A stretch of 48,005 nt of DNA from contig NZ_JASJCS010000033.1 in NCBI RefSeq assembly GCF_030065885.1, positions 1 through 48,005 on the forward strand. The letters run 5' to 3'. The notes below the pieces were generated by a model. It was not told where the DNA came from. It was given only the letters and a program-made list of their open reading frames with translations, and made no database searches. Positions 14,945 through 22,625 of this stretch are shown here, one piece after another (within the stretch, counting starts at the first letter, position 1; each line of letters starts with the position of its first letter). This DNA is from Ilumatobacter sp. (lineage in GTDB: Bacteria > Actinomycetota > Acidimicrobiia > Acidimicrobiales > Ilumatobacteraceae). Both the position numbers and the translations under genes were made by a program.

Positions 14945-16582
14945 TCATGAGACCGTCACGACCCGGAACTCGACACGACGGCTCGCGGCCTTGTCCTCGA
15001 CGCCGTCGACGAGCACGGGACGCTCGCTCCCGAAGCCCTGCGCCGTGATCGTCTCGGCGGCGATGCCGCGCTCGACGAGGGCGTCGCGGACCGCGATCGC
15101 CCGCAACTGGCTGAGGACGAGGTTCTCGTTGGCGGCGCCGTCGCTGTCGGTGTGGCCCTCGACGGTGACGGCGACACCGCTGAACTGCTGGAGCCGGCTC
15201 GCCAGCTCGTCGAGCACGGCGCCGGCGGACGCGTCGAGCACCGACGAGGTCGGCTGGAACAGGATCGGGTTGGCGGCGACGAAGTCGTTCAGCTCGGCCT
15301 CGAGGTCGACGGCGTCCTCCTCGGTCGCTTCGGGCGGCGGCTCGAGCGACGTCGTGGCGCCCACCGACGCCGCGGTCGCCTCCAGCGCATCTCGGCCGGC
15401 CTCGGTGACGAACACGCCGCCGACCGACAGGGTCGAACCGTCGAACGCCGCCACGCCGGTGACGAGGTTCGGCGGCATCGCAGTCACGAGCTGTGCGAGC
15501 GCAGCGGTCGTCTCGGCGTCGAGGCCCACGTCGGGGTCGACCTCGAGGTTGTCGACGACGCCCGCCTCGCCGAGCGCCGCCGTGGCGGCTGCGACGAGCA
15601 CCGCTCGCTCGACCTCGCTGGCGACGACGCCGTCGAGGGTCACCGCGCCCCCGTCGAACATCGCCGATGCCGCGGCGAGCGGCTCGGGCGCGGTGAGGTC
15701 GACACCCCCGGGCAGGAGCAGGCCGTCGATGACGTGCACCACGCCGTTGCCGGCGACGATGTCGGACTCGCTCACCGACATGCCGTCGACCGTGACCAGT
15801 TCGTCGCCGACCGACAGCTCGACTGCGCTGCCGGATTGCGTCTCGAGCGGGCCGTCGACCAGGTCGTCGGCGGTCAGCAGGCCGGCGACCGTGTGGTGGC
15901 TCAGCACGAGCGACAGCAGCTCGGGGTCGGCCTGCAGCTGCGCGATCGCATCGGCCGGAAGCGCGTCGAAGGCGTCGTCGGTGGGCGCGAACAGCGTGAC
16001 CGGGTCGGCGCCGTCGAGCACGGCCGCGAGCGACGCGTCCTGCACGAGCACGGCGAGGAGCGAGAACTGGGGGTCGGTGGCGATGATCTCGCCGACCGTC
16101 GCGAAGTCCGGCGGCGGCACCGTGGTGGTCGGCGCCGTCTCGTCGGCGGCGCTCGCGCCGTCAGCGGCGGCCGCATCCGCGTCGACCGCGTCATCGGCGC
16201 CGGCCGCTTCGTCGACATCGGCATCGGGCGGCGTCGTGACGGCGACCGTGGTCGACGTGTCGACCTGCGGAGCACGGTTGACGCGGCACGACCGGTCGAG
16301 GTCGATCGATCGGACGCCGCGGATGTCGTAGGCGGCGCTGATCGCCGCCTCGGGGTCGTCGAGGGGCGCGGCGCAGGTCAGCGTGCCGTCCTGGCCCGAG
16401 AAGGCGGCCACGACCCCGTCGAAGCCCGATTCGGCCAGCTCGTCGGGGACCCGGCGCTCGAGGTCACCCTCGACGCTGTTGACGAAGAACGGTGCGCCGA
16501 TGACGTACAGCGCGAACACGGCGAGCGCGCCGATGCCGAGGATGCGGCGCCGGTACCTGGGCGCGGGACGCTCAGCAGCCAT
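14945..16582 (-). CDS. OmpA-family envelope protein with BON, FAS1, BON and OmpA domains
   Basis: 545 residues from ATG 16582. A basic N-terminus and one membrane helix (14-33) lead to a BON-like module (about 40-100) as in M. tuberculosis ArfA/OmpATb. A Thr/Ala/Asp-rich linker precedes a complete fasciclin (FAS1) domain at about 161-291 (TLFAPTDDAFDALP, GNGVVHVIDGLLLP). A second BON-like region follows (VTLDGVVASEVERAVLVAAA), then a C-terminal OmpA peptidoglycan-binding domain at about 430-545 (ILFQPTSSVLD, VEGHTDSDG, GFGSERPV, ASRRVEFRVV). A FAS1 adhesive domain between BON modules is unusual. It should span the membrane and hold peptidoglycan. Confidence 0.82.
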   Translation of the reverse strand: MAAERPAPRYRRRILGIGALAVFALYVIGAPFFVNSVEGDLERRVPDELAESGFDGVVAAFSGQDGTLTCAAPLDDPEAAISAAYDIRGVRSIDLDRSCRVNRAPQVDTSTTVAVTTPPDADVDEAAGADDAVDADAAAADGASAADETAPTTTVPPPDFATVGEIIATDPQFSLLAVLVQDASLAAVLDGADPVTLFAPTDDAFDALPADAIAQLQADPELLSLVLSHHTVAGLLTADDLVDGPLETQSGSAVELSVGDELVTVDGMSVSESDIVAGNGVVHVIDGLLLPGGVDLTAPEPLAAASAMFDGGAVTLDGVVASEVERAVLVAAATAALGEAGVVDNLEVDPDVGLDAETTAALAQLVTAMPPNLVTGVAAFDGSTLSVGGVFVTEAGRDALEATAASVGATTSLEPPPEATEEDAVDLEAELNDFVAANPILFQPTSSVLDASAGAVLDELASRLQQFSGVAVTVEGHTDSDGAANENLVLSQLRAIAVRDALVERGIAAETITAQGFGSERPVLVDGVEDKAASRRVEFRVVTVS

Positions 16583-16696
16583 GGCCGCTCACGATCGCAG
16601 CAGCGTCACCGCCGCGGCAACCTCGTCAACGGACCGCAATGCAAGCTCAACAGGCGCCATCGTGACGAGGTCGCCCGCACGCGGGTCGCGCGGCGG

Positions 16697-17020
16697 TCAG
16701 GAGAAGCTCTGGCCGCAGCCGCAGGTACGGCTGGCGTTCGGGTTGGTGATCGAGAAACCCGATTGGTCGAGGCCGTCCTTGTAGTCGAGCGTGGCACCCT
16801 GCAGCAGTTGCGCCGACGCAGGATCGACGACGACCTTCACGGCCTCGCCGTAGGTGGCCTGCTCGTCGTCGGCGGCGATGTCGCCGTCGAAGAACATCTC
16901 GTACGAGAAGCCGCTGCATCCACCGGGGCGGACGGCGACGCGCAGTGCGAGCTCGTCGGCACCCTCGGCCTCGAGCAGTTCCTTGACCTTGCCGGCCGCT
17001 GTGTCGGTGAGCGTGATCAT
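16697..17020 (-). CDS. erpA: A-type iron-sulfur carrier (ErpA/HesB family)
   Basis: 107 residues from ATG 17020, with AAAGGACGACG before it. The three conserved Fe-S cysteines are in GGCSGFSY (residue 35) and the terminal TCGCGQSFS. A-type carriers accept clusters from the SUF machinery and pass them to target apoproteins. It lies 86 bases after the SufR-like regulator on the same strand and near Mrp, so the locus is devoted to Fe-S supply. ErpA or SufA cannot be distinguished from sequence alone. Confidence 0.9.
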   Translation of the reverse strand: MITLTDTAAGKVKELLEAEGADELALRVAVRPGGCSGFSYEMFFDGDIAADDEQATYGEAVKVVVDPASAQLLQGATLDYKDGLDQSGFSITNPNASRTCGCGQSFS

Positions 17021-17106
17021 CGTCGTCCTTTCGATGATGCGGTGGTGGGTGGTTGCTCGTGCTCGGAGCGCCGCTCGGACGGACCGGCGACACGTTCCGG
17101 TGCAGC

Positions 17107-17808
17107 CTACCGGGAGGCGGCCCCGGCGTCGTCTCGGGCGGCACCGACCGTCACCTGGCACGGGGTGCGATCGACGAGGCTGCAGAACTCCCTGATCTCG
17201 GCGTCGCCCATGCCGGCGACGAATCCGGCCACCAGGCCGTGGTGGAGACTGCACACCAGCGTCGGGTGCTCCTGCGCGAGATCGCCGAACGGGCAGTTGG
17301 CGAACGCCACGACGGCGTCGTCGGGGCCGTCGTCGGCGTCGCTGACCACCGGGTCGAATCCGAGCCGATCGAGGTCGGAGACCAGGGCTTCGAGACTCGA
17401 CGGCGCATCGACGAAGGGCGCCGAGCGGCGGGCACCCTCGTCGTGGCCGACCGCCCTGGCATCGTCGGGCACGGCCCCGAGCCGTTCGGCCATGGACAGC
17501 ACCATCCGTGCCAGCACCGGCATGACCGGCGGCTCGAGCCCCAGCGACGGGGCGTCGGCCGCCAGCGAGTAGCGGTGCTGGGGGCGGCCGATCTCGCCGC
17601 GGCCCGAGACCTCGACGTCGAGTAGGCCCACCTCGCGCATGCGTTCGAGGTGTGGCCGGACGGTGTTGGGATGCAGGCCGATCGCGTCGGCGATCTCAGC
17701 GGTGGTGAGCGGGCGCAGCGCACGGGCCATCTCGAGGAAGATCGCGTAGCGGGTGTTGTCGCCGAGCGTCTTGAAGAGGGCGAGGCGGGAGCCGGCGTCG
17801 TTCGCCAT
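17107..17808 (-). CDS. sufR: SufR-like iron-sulfur-sensing transcriptional regulator
   Basis: 233 residues from ATG 17808. An N-terminal winged helix (about 8-75) contains LTTAEIADAIGLHPNTVRPHLERM. The C-terminal half has FANCPFGDLAQEHPTLVCSLH (Cys near 171 and 184) plus further cysteines near 209 and 217, the pattern of SufR-type ArsR/DeoR-related repressors that hold an Fe-S cluster and control suf genes. Its neighbours, an A-type carrier and divergent Mrp, support the assignment. TAATCT lies six bases before the ATG with no Shine-Dalgarno. No complete suf operon is present here. Confidence 0.78.
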   Translation of the reverse strand: MANDAGSRLALFKTLGDNTRYAIFLEMARALRPLTTAEIADAIGLHPNTVRPHLERMREVGLLDVEVSGRGEIGRPQHRYSLAADAPSLGLEPPVMPVLARMVLSMAERLGAVPDDARAVGHDEGARRSAPFVDAPSSLEALVSDLDRLGFDPVVSDADDGPDDAVVAFANCPFGDLAQEHPTLVCSLHHGLVAGFVAGMGDAEIREFCSLVDRTPCQVTVGAARDDAGAASR

Positions 17809-17814
17809 GAGGAG

Positions 17815-17820
17815 AGATTA
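17815..17820 (-). promoter_or_regulatory. leaderless -10 (TAATCT) of the SufR-like gene
   Basis: TAATCT on the minus strand, six bases before ATG 17808. Confidence 0.55.
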
Positions 17821-17838
17821 CACGGCAAACACCGGTAA
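17818..17838. promoter_or_regulatory. imperfect dyad between divergent sufR and mrp promoters
   Basis: TTAC ... GTAA ends flank a 21-bp segment that touches both -10 hexamers; with one base offset TTACACGG and CCGGTAA pair further. A regulator bound here could block both genes. The dyad is weak. Confidence 0.3.
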
Positions 17839-17841
17839 AAT
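17836..17841 (+). promoter_or_regulatory. leaderless -10 (TAAAAT) of mrp
   Basis: TAAAAT, close to consensus TATAAT, seven bases before ATG 17849. Confidence 0.6.
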
Positions 17842-17848
17842 CGTCCGC

Positions 17849-19057
17849 ATGACCCTCACCGCCCTACCGCCGAGCCGCGACGAGGTGCTCGCGGTGCTCG
17901 GCAACGTGATCGATCCCGAGCTCGGTGCCGACATCGTCTCGCTGGGCATGGTGCCCGGTGTCGAGGTCGCCGACGACGGCGTCGTGACGGTCGGCATCAA
18001 GCTCACCATCGGGGGCTGCCCGCTGCGGGCCGAGATCAAGCGCGAGGTCGAAGAGCGCGTCGGCCTCCACCCGGGCGTCGCCGACGTGCGCATCGACTGG
18101 GGCGAGATGACCGCCGACGAGCGGTCCGAGGTGATGTCGAAGGCCCGCTGGCACGCTCGTGACCTCGCGCCGGACACCGAGATCCCTCTGTCGTGCCAGG
18201 TGCTGGCGATCGCCAGCGGCAAGGGCGGCGTCGGCAAGAGCTCGGTCACCGTCAACCTCGCGACGGCGCTGGCGGCGCGGGGCCACACGGTCGGCGTGCT
18301 CGACGCCGACATCTGGGGGTTCTCCGTACCGCGGCTGCTCGGCATCGACGAGCGGATGCAGGCCGAGCGCGTCGACGGGGCCGAGAAGCCGAAGATCATC
18401 CCGAACGTCAAGAAGGTCGGCGCCGGCCAGCTCAAGGTGGTGTCGACCGGCTTCCTCGTCGACGAGTCGACCGCGCTGATGTGGCGGGGCCTGATGCTCA
18501 CCAAGGCGGTCGAGCAGTTCCTGGCCGACGTGGCCTGGGGTGAGCTCGACTACCTCCTCATCGACATGCCGCCGGGCACCGGCGACGTGCAGATGGGCCT
18601 GGCCCGCCTGCTGCCCCGCACGTCGATGGTGATCGTCACGACACCCGCACGCGCTGCCCAGAAGGTCGCCCAACGCGCCGCCGACATGGCCAAGCGCAGC
18701 TTCCTCCCCGTGATCGGCGTGATCGAGAACATGAGTGCGTTCGAGTGCGACCACGGCGAGACGTATGCGCTGTTCGGCGAGGGCGGTGGGGCCGCGCTGG
18801 CCGCAGCGATCGACGCCCCGCTGCTCGGGCAGGTGCCGCTCGAGCCGGCGGTCGCCGCGGGCAACGACGCCGGCAGCCCGGTGGCGCACGGAGGCGGGTC
18901 GGCGGCCGCCGGGATGTTCCGGTCGATCGCCGAGCGGTTGTCGACCGAGATCGCACCGCCGGCGACGGGTGCCGACGTCGACATGGCCGGCTGCTCGGCC
19001 CGCCTGCTCGAGGCCGTCGAGGCCGCGTTCGGCGACGCCGACGCCGCGCCGGCCTGA
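17849..19057 (+). CDS. mrp: Mrp/ApbC iron-sulfur cluster carrier ATPase
   Basis: 402 residues from ATG 17849. Residues 8-90 form a MIP18/DUF59 domain (VLGNVIDPELGADIVSLGMV, IKLTIGGCPLR). Residues 110-370 form the ParA/MinD-like ATPase with deviant Walker A SGKGGVGKSSVTVNLA, LDADIWG, LLIDMPPGTGD and GVIENMSAF. The CxxC that binds the bridging cluster in many Mrp proteins is reduced here to a single Cys (ECDHG), a variation also known in actinobacterial members. It carries Fe-S clusters to target proteins. Transcription diverges from the SufR-like gene with only 40 bases between start codons. Confidence 0.92.
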   Translation: MTLTALPPSRDEVLAVLGNVIDPELGADIVSLGMVPGVEVADDGVVTVGIKLTIGGCPLRAEIKREVEERVGLHPGVADVRIDWGEMTADERSEVMSKARWHARDLAPDTEIPLSCQVLAIASGKGGVGKSSVTVNLATALAARGHTVGVLDADIWGFSVPRLLGIDERMQAERVDGAEKPKIIPNVKKVGAGQLKVVSTGFLVDESTALMWRGLMLTKAVEQFLADVAWGELDYLLIDMPPGTGDVQMGLARLLPRTSMVIVTTPARAAQKVAQRAADMAKRSFLPVIGVIENMSAFECDHGETYALFGEGGGAALAAAIDAPLLGQVPLEPAVAAGNDAGSPVAHGGGSAAAGMFRSIAERLSTEIAPPATGADVDMAGCSARLLEAVEAAFGDADAAPA

Positions 19058-19177
19058 AGCAGCCGTTCGCAACCGCCTGACGCAACGTCGCGTGTCGACG
19101 CATCTGGGTCGGCGCTGGTCCGGCCCCGACGCCGACGCTGCTCCGGGCCGAGGGCCGGGGGCAGCCGCGCCCGGCCG

Positions 19178-20038
19178 TCAGCGGCGCCGGCCGATGACGA
19201 ACTCGGGGAGCGGTGTCGACTCGTAGCCGTCCTGCCACGGCAGCCTGACGCCGACGATGCCACCGTCGTCGCCGAACAGCATGCGCGGCGTGATCGCCCG
19301 CGGCACGTCCATCTCGTTCGCCGCGTCGACGACCGCGGCCGCCGTGTCGAAGCGCTGCAGGAACCGGATGCTCGCGACCGTCGGCGGGAACATCTGCAGG
19401 TCGCCCGCCTGCCACATCGACAGGGCGTCGGCCGGGCGAACCCACAGGCTGGCGATCGTCTCCTTGTCGTCGTGGAGCGGCTCCTGCGCCCCGGGCGCCT
19501 GGGCGACGAAGAACCTCGTGTCGAACCGCTTGCGCTCACCGACCGGAGTGACCCAGTGGTCGACGAGGTGCATCCGGTCGGTGAGGAGCAGGAGTCGCTC
19601 CCGCTCGCAGAGCTCGACCAGCGTCTGGCGGCCGTCGTGGATCGCGTGCCGGGCGTCGTTGAACCGGTCGGCGGTGGTCGGATCGTCGAAGCGCACGACG
19701 TCGGCCTCGTCCACCGCGCGCGCCAGCAGGACCCCGGCCTCCTCGAAGCACTCGCGGATCGCCGCCACCAGCCACGCCAGCCCGCCGTGATCCATCGCCA
19801 TCCGCGCCGACGCCGTCGCGTCGTCGAGACCGTCGCAGACGGGTTCGAACTCCTCGCCGTGGTCGGCGGCGTCGACGCGCCCTCCGGGGAACACGTACTG
19901 GCCACGTGCGAACGACGCCGACATCGTTCGCTGCAGCATGAACACCTCGATCCCGTCGTCGCCGTCGCGCACGAGCATGACCGTGGCGGCGGGCAGCACC
20001 GGGACGTCGGCGGCGAGCATCGGTTCGTCGTCGGCCAT
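19178..20038 (-). CDS. Nudix hydrolase, NUDT19/RP2-like
   Basis: 286 residues from ATG 20038. The Nudix box is split: FPGGRVDAAD near residue 50 is followed after a long insertion by AIRECFEEAGVLL near 95-107, which keeps the REXXEEXG metal-binding core. A similar insertion marks the NUDT19/RP2p branch, whose members cleave CoA and related thioester nucleotides. Remaining sequence (GERKRFDTRFFVAQAP) fits that branch too. The exact substrate is not established. TACGGT lies eight bases before the start. Confidence 0.82.
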   Translation of the reverse strand: MADDEPMLAADVPVLPAATVMLVRDGDDGIEVFMLQRTMSASFARGQYVFPGGRVDAADHGEEFEPVCDGLDDATASARMAMDHGGLAWLVAAIRECFEEAGVLLARAVDEADVVRFDDPTTADRFNDARHAIHDGRQTLVELCERERLLLLTDRMHLVDHWVTPVGERKRFDTRFFVAQAPGAQEPLHDDKETIASLWVRPADALSMWQAGDLQMFPPTVASIRFLQRFDTAAAVVDAANEMDVPRAITPRMLFGDDGGIVGVRLPWQDGYESTPLPEFVIGRRR

Positions 20039-20046
20039 GACGGGCG

Positions 20047-20052
20047 ACCGTA
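20047..20052 (-). promoter_or_regulatory. leaderless -10 (TACGGT)
   Basis: TACGGT on the minus strand, eight bases before ATG 20038. Confidence 0.45.
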
Positions 20053-20109
20053 ACCCGGCACCGGGGCGACGGCCGGGCCGGAGCCGGCGGACCGCGGCCG
20101 CCGACATGC

Positions 20110-20937
20110 TCAGTGTGCGGGCGCGTCGCTCCGGCGGCCGGCGACGTACGCCACTGCGGCGGCGACGACCGCGCCGAGCACCAGGGCGACGACGACCCAG
20201 TGGTCGATGAACGTCGCCTGGACCCGGGTCTGCAGCCGCTCGACTCGGCGGACGATCGCCGACGAGTCCTCGTTCACCTCGACGACCCAGAAGTAGTAGA
20301 GGAGGTACGCGCCGGAGAGGGCGACGAGCACGGCCGCGATCCGATCGACGTACTGCGAACCGCGCCGGAGCGCGCCGAGCAGCGTCGTGTTGGCCACTGC
20401 GAGGGCGATGGTGAGGGCCGTGACGATGAGCGCCATACCGGCGCCGTAGGCGACCACGTTGACGAGACCGCTCCCCCAGCCGTTGGCGTCGACGTTGCCG
20501 AACAGCGTCGTCGAGAACAGCGGGAGCGTGCAGCTGATCGAGGCCGCCGCATAGGCGATGCCGTACACGAACATCGACGGGACGGTGCGATCGCGCTCAC
20601 CCGGATCGAGGCGCGGCGTCGCGATCGGCAGCTTGAAACCGGCGAGCATCGCGACGCCGAGCACCACGAAGCCGACACCGATCACGAGCGTCGCGTACTT
20701 CGCGTTGTTCTCGATCCAGCCGGTGACGTACTCCGACACGACGCCGACCGCGACGAAGACCGCCATGAAGCCCGAGGCGACCGCCGACGAGACGACGAGC
20801 GCCCGCCGGACCGTCGCCCGCTGGCTGCCCGGGAGATGGCCCTCCATGCCGAGGAAGTACATGAGGTACGTCGGCAGCAGCACGAATGCGCACGGGTTGA
20901 CGGCTGCGACGAGGCCGCGCAGGAACGACAGCTCCAT
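20110..20937 (-). CDS. ccdA: CcdA/DsbD-type transmembrane thiol transporter
   Basis: 275 residues from ATG 20937. The protein has six or more membrane helices, with the two redox cysteines in NPCAFVLLPTYLM (helix 1) and ASISCTLPLF (helix 4), the CcdA signature. It moves reducing equivalents from cytoplasmic thioredoxin across the membrane, here presumably to the thioredoxin-like protein encoded 46 bases upstream in the same operon. Its C-terminus carries an extra hydrophobic helix after a short polar stretch. Likely beneficiaries are c-type cytochrome or copper-site maturation. Confidence 0.9.
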   Translation of the reverse strand: MELSFLRGLVAAVNPCAFVLLPTYLMYFLGMEGHLPGSQRATVRRALVVSSAVASGFMAVFVAVGVVSEYVTGWIENNAKYATLVIGVGFVVLGVAMLAGFKLPIATPRLDPGERDRTVPSMFVYGIAYAAASISCTLPLFSTTLFGNVDANGWGSGLVNVVAYGAGMALIVTALTIALAVANTTLLGALRRGSQYVDRIAAVLVALSGAYLLYYFWVVEVNEDSSAIVRRVERLQTRVQATFIDHWVVVALVLGAVVAAAVAYVAGRRSDAPAH

Positions 20938-20983
20938 CAGCGCCCGCCGGAACCGCGGCTGTGGACGGCGACGCCCGGCGCCA

Positions 20984-21574
20984 TCAGAACAGCTCCTCGA
21001 TCGCCGAGCGGAGGCCGTCGGCGTCGATGACACCGGTCTGGCGGAGGATCGTGCCGTCGGCATCGACGAACAGCGTGACGGGGTAGCCCACGATCGACAG
21101 GGCATTCGTCAGCGAACGCTCGGGATCACGCAGGAGCGGGTAGGTGACGCCGCGTTCGCCGGCGAACCGTTCCATCGCCTCGACCGTGTCGAACGGGTCG
21201 ACGCCGACGAACTGCACACGGTCGCCGACCTCGGCGTGCACCTCGGCGAAGTCGCGCAGCTCGCGACGGCAGGGCGCACATCGCGAGAACCAGAAGTTCA
21301 CGACGAGCGGACGGCCGGCGTAGGCCGCGAGCGAGACCTCGTTGCCGTCGGCATCGACGATCGGCACGTCGGGGAGCTCGCCGCCGGACGTGTCGACGTT
21401 GATGTCCTCGTCGGGCTGCTGGAAGACCCCCGGCTGCTCGAGCACGAAGTCGCCGTCGTACTCGGGTTCGCCGTCGAACGCGTCGGCGAGCACGACGCCG
21501 ACGAGCGAACCGGCGATCGCCGCCACGAGCGCCGCGACCACCATCGTCGTCCTCGAAGGGGGCCGGCGCGCCAT
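20984..21574 (-). CDS. membrane-anchored TlpA/ResA-like thiol-disulfide oxidoreductase
   Basis: 196 residues from ATG 21574. A single N-terminal membrane helix (10-32) anchors an extracytoplasmic thioredoxin fold with active site NFWFSRCAPCRREL near residue 98 and cis-Pro region VGYPVTLFVDADG. Members reduce apocytochrome c or copper chaperones using electrons from CcdA, encoded next in the operon. TAGCCT lies seven bases before the ATG. A second TlpA-like lipoprotein is encoded in the copper locus at 42364-42888. Confidence 0.87.
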   Translation of the reverse strand: MARRPPSRTTMVVAALVAAIAGSLVGVVLADAFDGEPEYDGDFVLEQPGVFQQPDEDINVDTSGGELPDVPIVDADGNEVSLAAYAGRPLVVNFWFSRCAPCRRELRDFAEVHAEVGDRVQFVGVDPFDTVEAMERFAGERGVTYPLLRDPERSLTNALSIVGYPVTLFVDADGTILRQTGVIDADGLRSAIEELF

Positions 21575-21581
21575 GGCGCCC

Positions 21582-21587
21582 AGGCTA
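21582..21587 (-). promoter_or_regulatory. leaderless -10 (TAGCCT)
   Basis: TAGCCT on the minus strand, seven bases before ATG 21574. Confidence 0.45.
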
Positions 21588-21644
21588 CGACGACGATCCG
21601 GCGGTCACCCTTCGGCCCCGAACGGCCGCCGCGACGAGTCCTTC

Positions 21645-21690
21645 GGCCCCGGAGCGCCACCGTGGGGGGACAGCGGTGCGCTCCGGGGCC
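21645..21690 (-). terminator. long GC-rich hairpin after whiB
   Basis: An 18-base arm starting GGCCCCGGAGCGC (21645-21662) pairs with 21674-21690, a 17-bp stem with one bulged C and an 11-base G-rich loop. It lies 17 bases past the whiB stop and has no T tract. Confidence 0.55.
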
Positions 21691-21706
21691 ACACGCCCGT
21701 GATGCC

Positions 21707-22084
21707 CTAGACGTAGAGCTGCTCGGAGCCGGGCGAGGCTGCCGGGTCGGGGCCATCGACGTCGACAACGCCGAGCTCGTCGACGATCACGGGAGGTCTG
21801 GGACGTTTGGGTGGTCGCCCACCGGGCCGCTTGTTGGCGACGATGCGGCCGCCCGAGAGCAGCTCACCGCCCCACACGCCCCAGGGCTCCTCACGCTCGA
21901 TCGCGTCGCTCAGGCACGACTCGCGCAGCGCGCACTTGGCGCAGATCGCCTTGGCACGGGCGATGTCGAGGACGTGGTCCGAGAAGAACAGCGGCGTGAG
22001 GGTGCCGTTGCCGTCGGCGCAACGCGCGACGGGCACGGTGGAGACGGAGAACTCGTCGACGGGCTGGAGCTGGATGGTGTTCAT
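21707..22084 (-). CDS. WhiB-family transcriptional regulator (first of two)
   Basis: 125 residues from ATG 22084 with AAGGA upstream; an in-frame GTG at 22141 could add 19 residues. The four WhiB cysteines are in VARCADG and AICAKCALRESC, followed by EEPWGVWGGELLSGG, the beta-turn signature. The basic motif RPGGRPPKRPRPP follows, an AT-hook-like DNA-contacting tail. WhiB proteins bind a [4Fe-4S] cluster and act with the principal sigma factor. A paralogue of similar design lies 540 bases upstream. Which WhiB subgroup it belongs to is unclear. Confidence 0.9.
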   Translation of the reverse strand: MNTIQLQPVDEFSVSTVPVARCADGNGTLTPLFFSDHVLDIARAKAICAKCALRESCLSDAIEREEPWGVWGGELLSGGRIVANKRPGGRPPKRPRPPVIVDELGVVDVDGPDPAASPGSEQLYV

Positions 22085-22202
22085 GCTGATGTCCTTCTGG
22101 GTGTTCACGTGGTTCTGGGTGGTGGCTGCTCGATCGATCACGGTCTGCTCGGTGGTTGCTGATGTCGTGTGTGTCGTGTGTCTCTGGTGTCGTGTCGTGG
22201 CG
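22085..22202 (-). other. low-complexity, G-poor leader of whiB
   Basis: Read on the minus strand, this 118-base stretch is rich in CA and ACGAC steps (CACGACACGACACC, GACACACGACACACACGAC) and would be largely unstructured RNA. It lies between the terminator at 22204-22242 and the whiB start, so the whiB promoter must be within it; I cannot place a clear -10. Confidence 0.4.
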
Positions 22203-22203
22203 G

Positions 22204-22242
22204 AAAAAACAAGAAGGCCGCCGGGTTCGGAACCCGGCGGCC
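22204..22242 (-). terminator. rho-independent terminator after the small ORF between the whiB genes
   Basis: On the minus strand GGCCGCCGGGTT pairs with AACCCGGCGGCC (22216-22227 with 22231-22242, loop of three), followed by TTCTTGTTTTTT. It is canonical and ends transcripts coming from the 22270-23051 region. Confidence 0.88.
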
Positions 22243-22269
22243 TCGGTGTGAGGTGTTTCGACGTGGTGT

Positions 22270-22500
22270 CTACGTCGACCTCGTTCCGAGGGGCCGGGCG
22301 TGGCGCTTGGTCGTGAAGGACTCGTCGGCCGGATTCGTCGGGGTGTGCTCGGCGACGAGAGCGAGACCGGTGGTGCCGCGACCCAGGTATGCGGGGGCAA
22401 TCGACCGCCAGCTCGCGGGCCGGGCGCAGGCCACGACGACGCGATGGCGCGCGCCACCGGGCGTCATGCCCTGGTGTTGCGTCGTCGTCATCGTGTCCAT
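22270..22500 (-). CDS. 76-residue hypothetical protein between two whiB genes
   Basis: ATG 22500 is preceded by GAAAGG at a good spacing, third codon positions are mostly G or C, and the frame ends 28 bases before a canonical terminator, so it looks expressed. The product starts MDTMTTTQHQGMTPGGARHR, has a middle VVVACARPASWRSIAPAYLG and an Arg-rich tail (TTKRHARPLGTRST). No membrane helix, signal or known domain is evident. It may share a transcript with the upstream whiB gene, with two overlapping hairpins just before its Shine-Dalgarno. Function unknown. Confidence 0.5.
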   Translation of the reverse strand: MDTMTTTQHQGMTPGGARHRVVVACARPASWRSIAPAYLGRGTTGLALVAEHTPTNPADESFTTKRHARPLGTRST

Positions 22501-22521
22501 CGGATGCCTTTCGTTCGTGGA

Positions 22522-22569
22522 GCGCACGCGAGCGTGCGCAGCGAGTTCCTAGTGGAACACGCTGCGCAC
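22522..22569 (-). promoter_or_regulatory. two mutually exclusive hairpins in the leader of the small ORF
   Basis: Hairpin B pairs 22534-22543 with 22560-22569 (10 bp), extended by GTTCC/GGAAC around a TAGT loop. Hairpin A pairs GCGCACGC (22522-22529) with GCGTGCGC (22532-22539). They share 22534-22539, so only one can form. A ends about 12 bases before the Shine-Dalgarno of the ORF at 22500. This could be an attenuator, or B a terminator of the whiB gene ending at 22626. Confidence 0.4.
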
Positions 22570-22625
22570 GCCGCAGTCAAGGAGGTTTCTGCGGGGGACT
22601 GCAGCGACCTCCGAGGGGACCGGGA

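Noticed and set aside
22570..22625. Possible terminator T run after the second whiB gene
   Set aside because: No stem followed by T is present there; the strongest structure is the hairpin pair further on.
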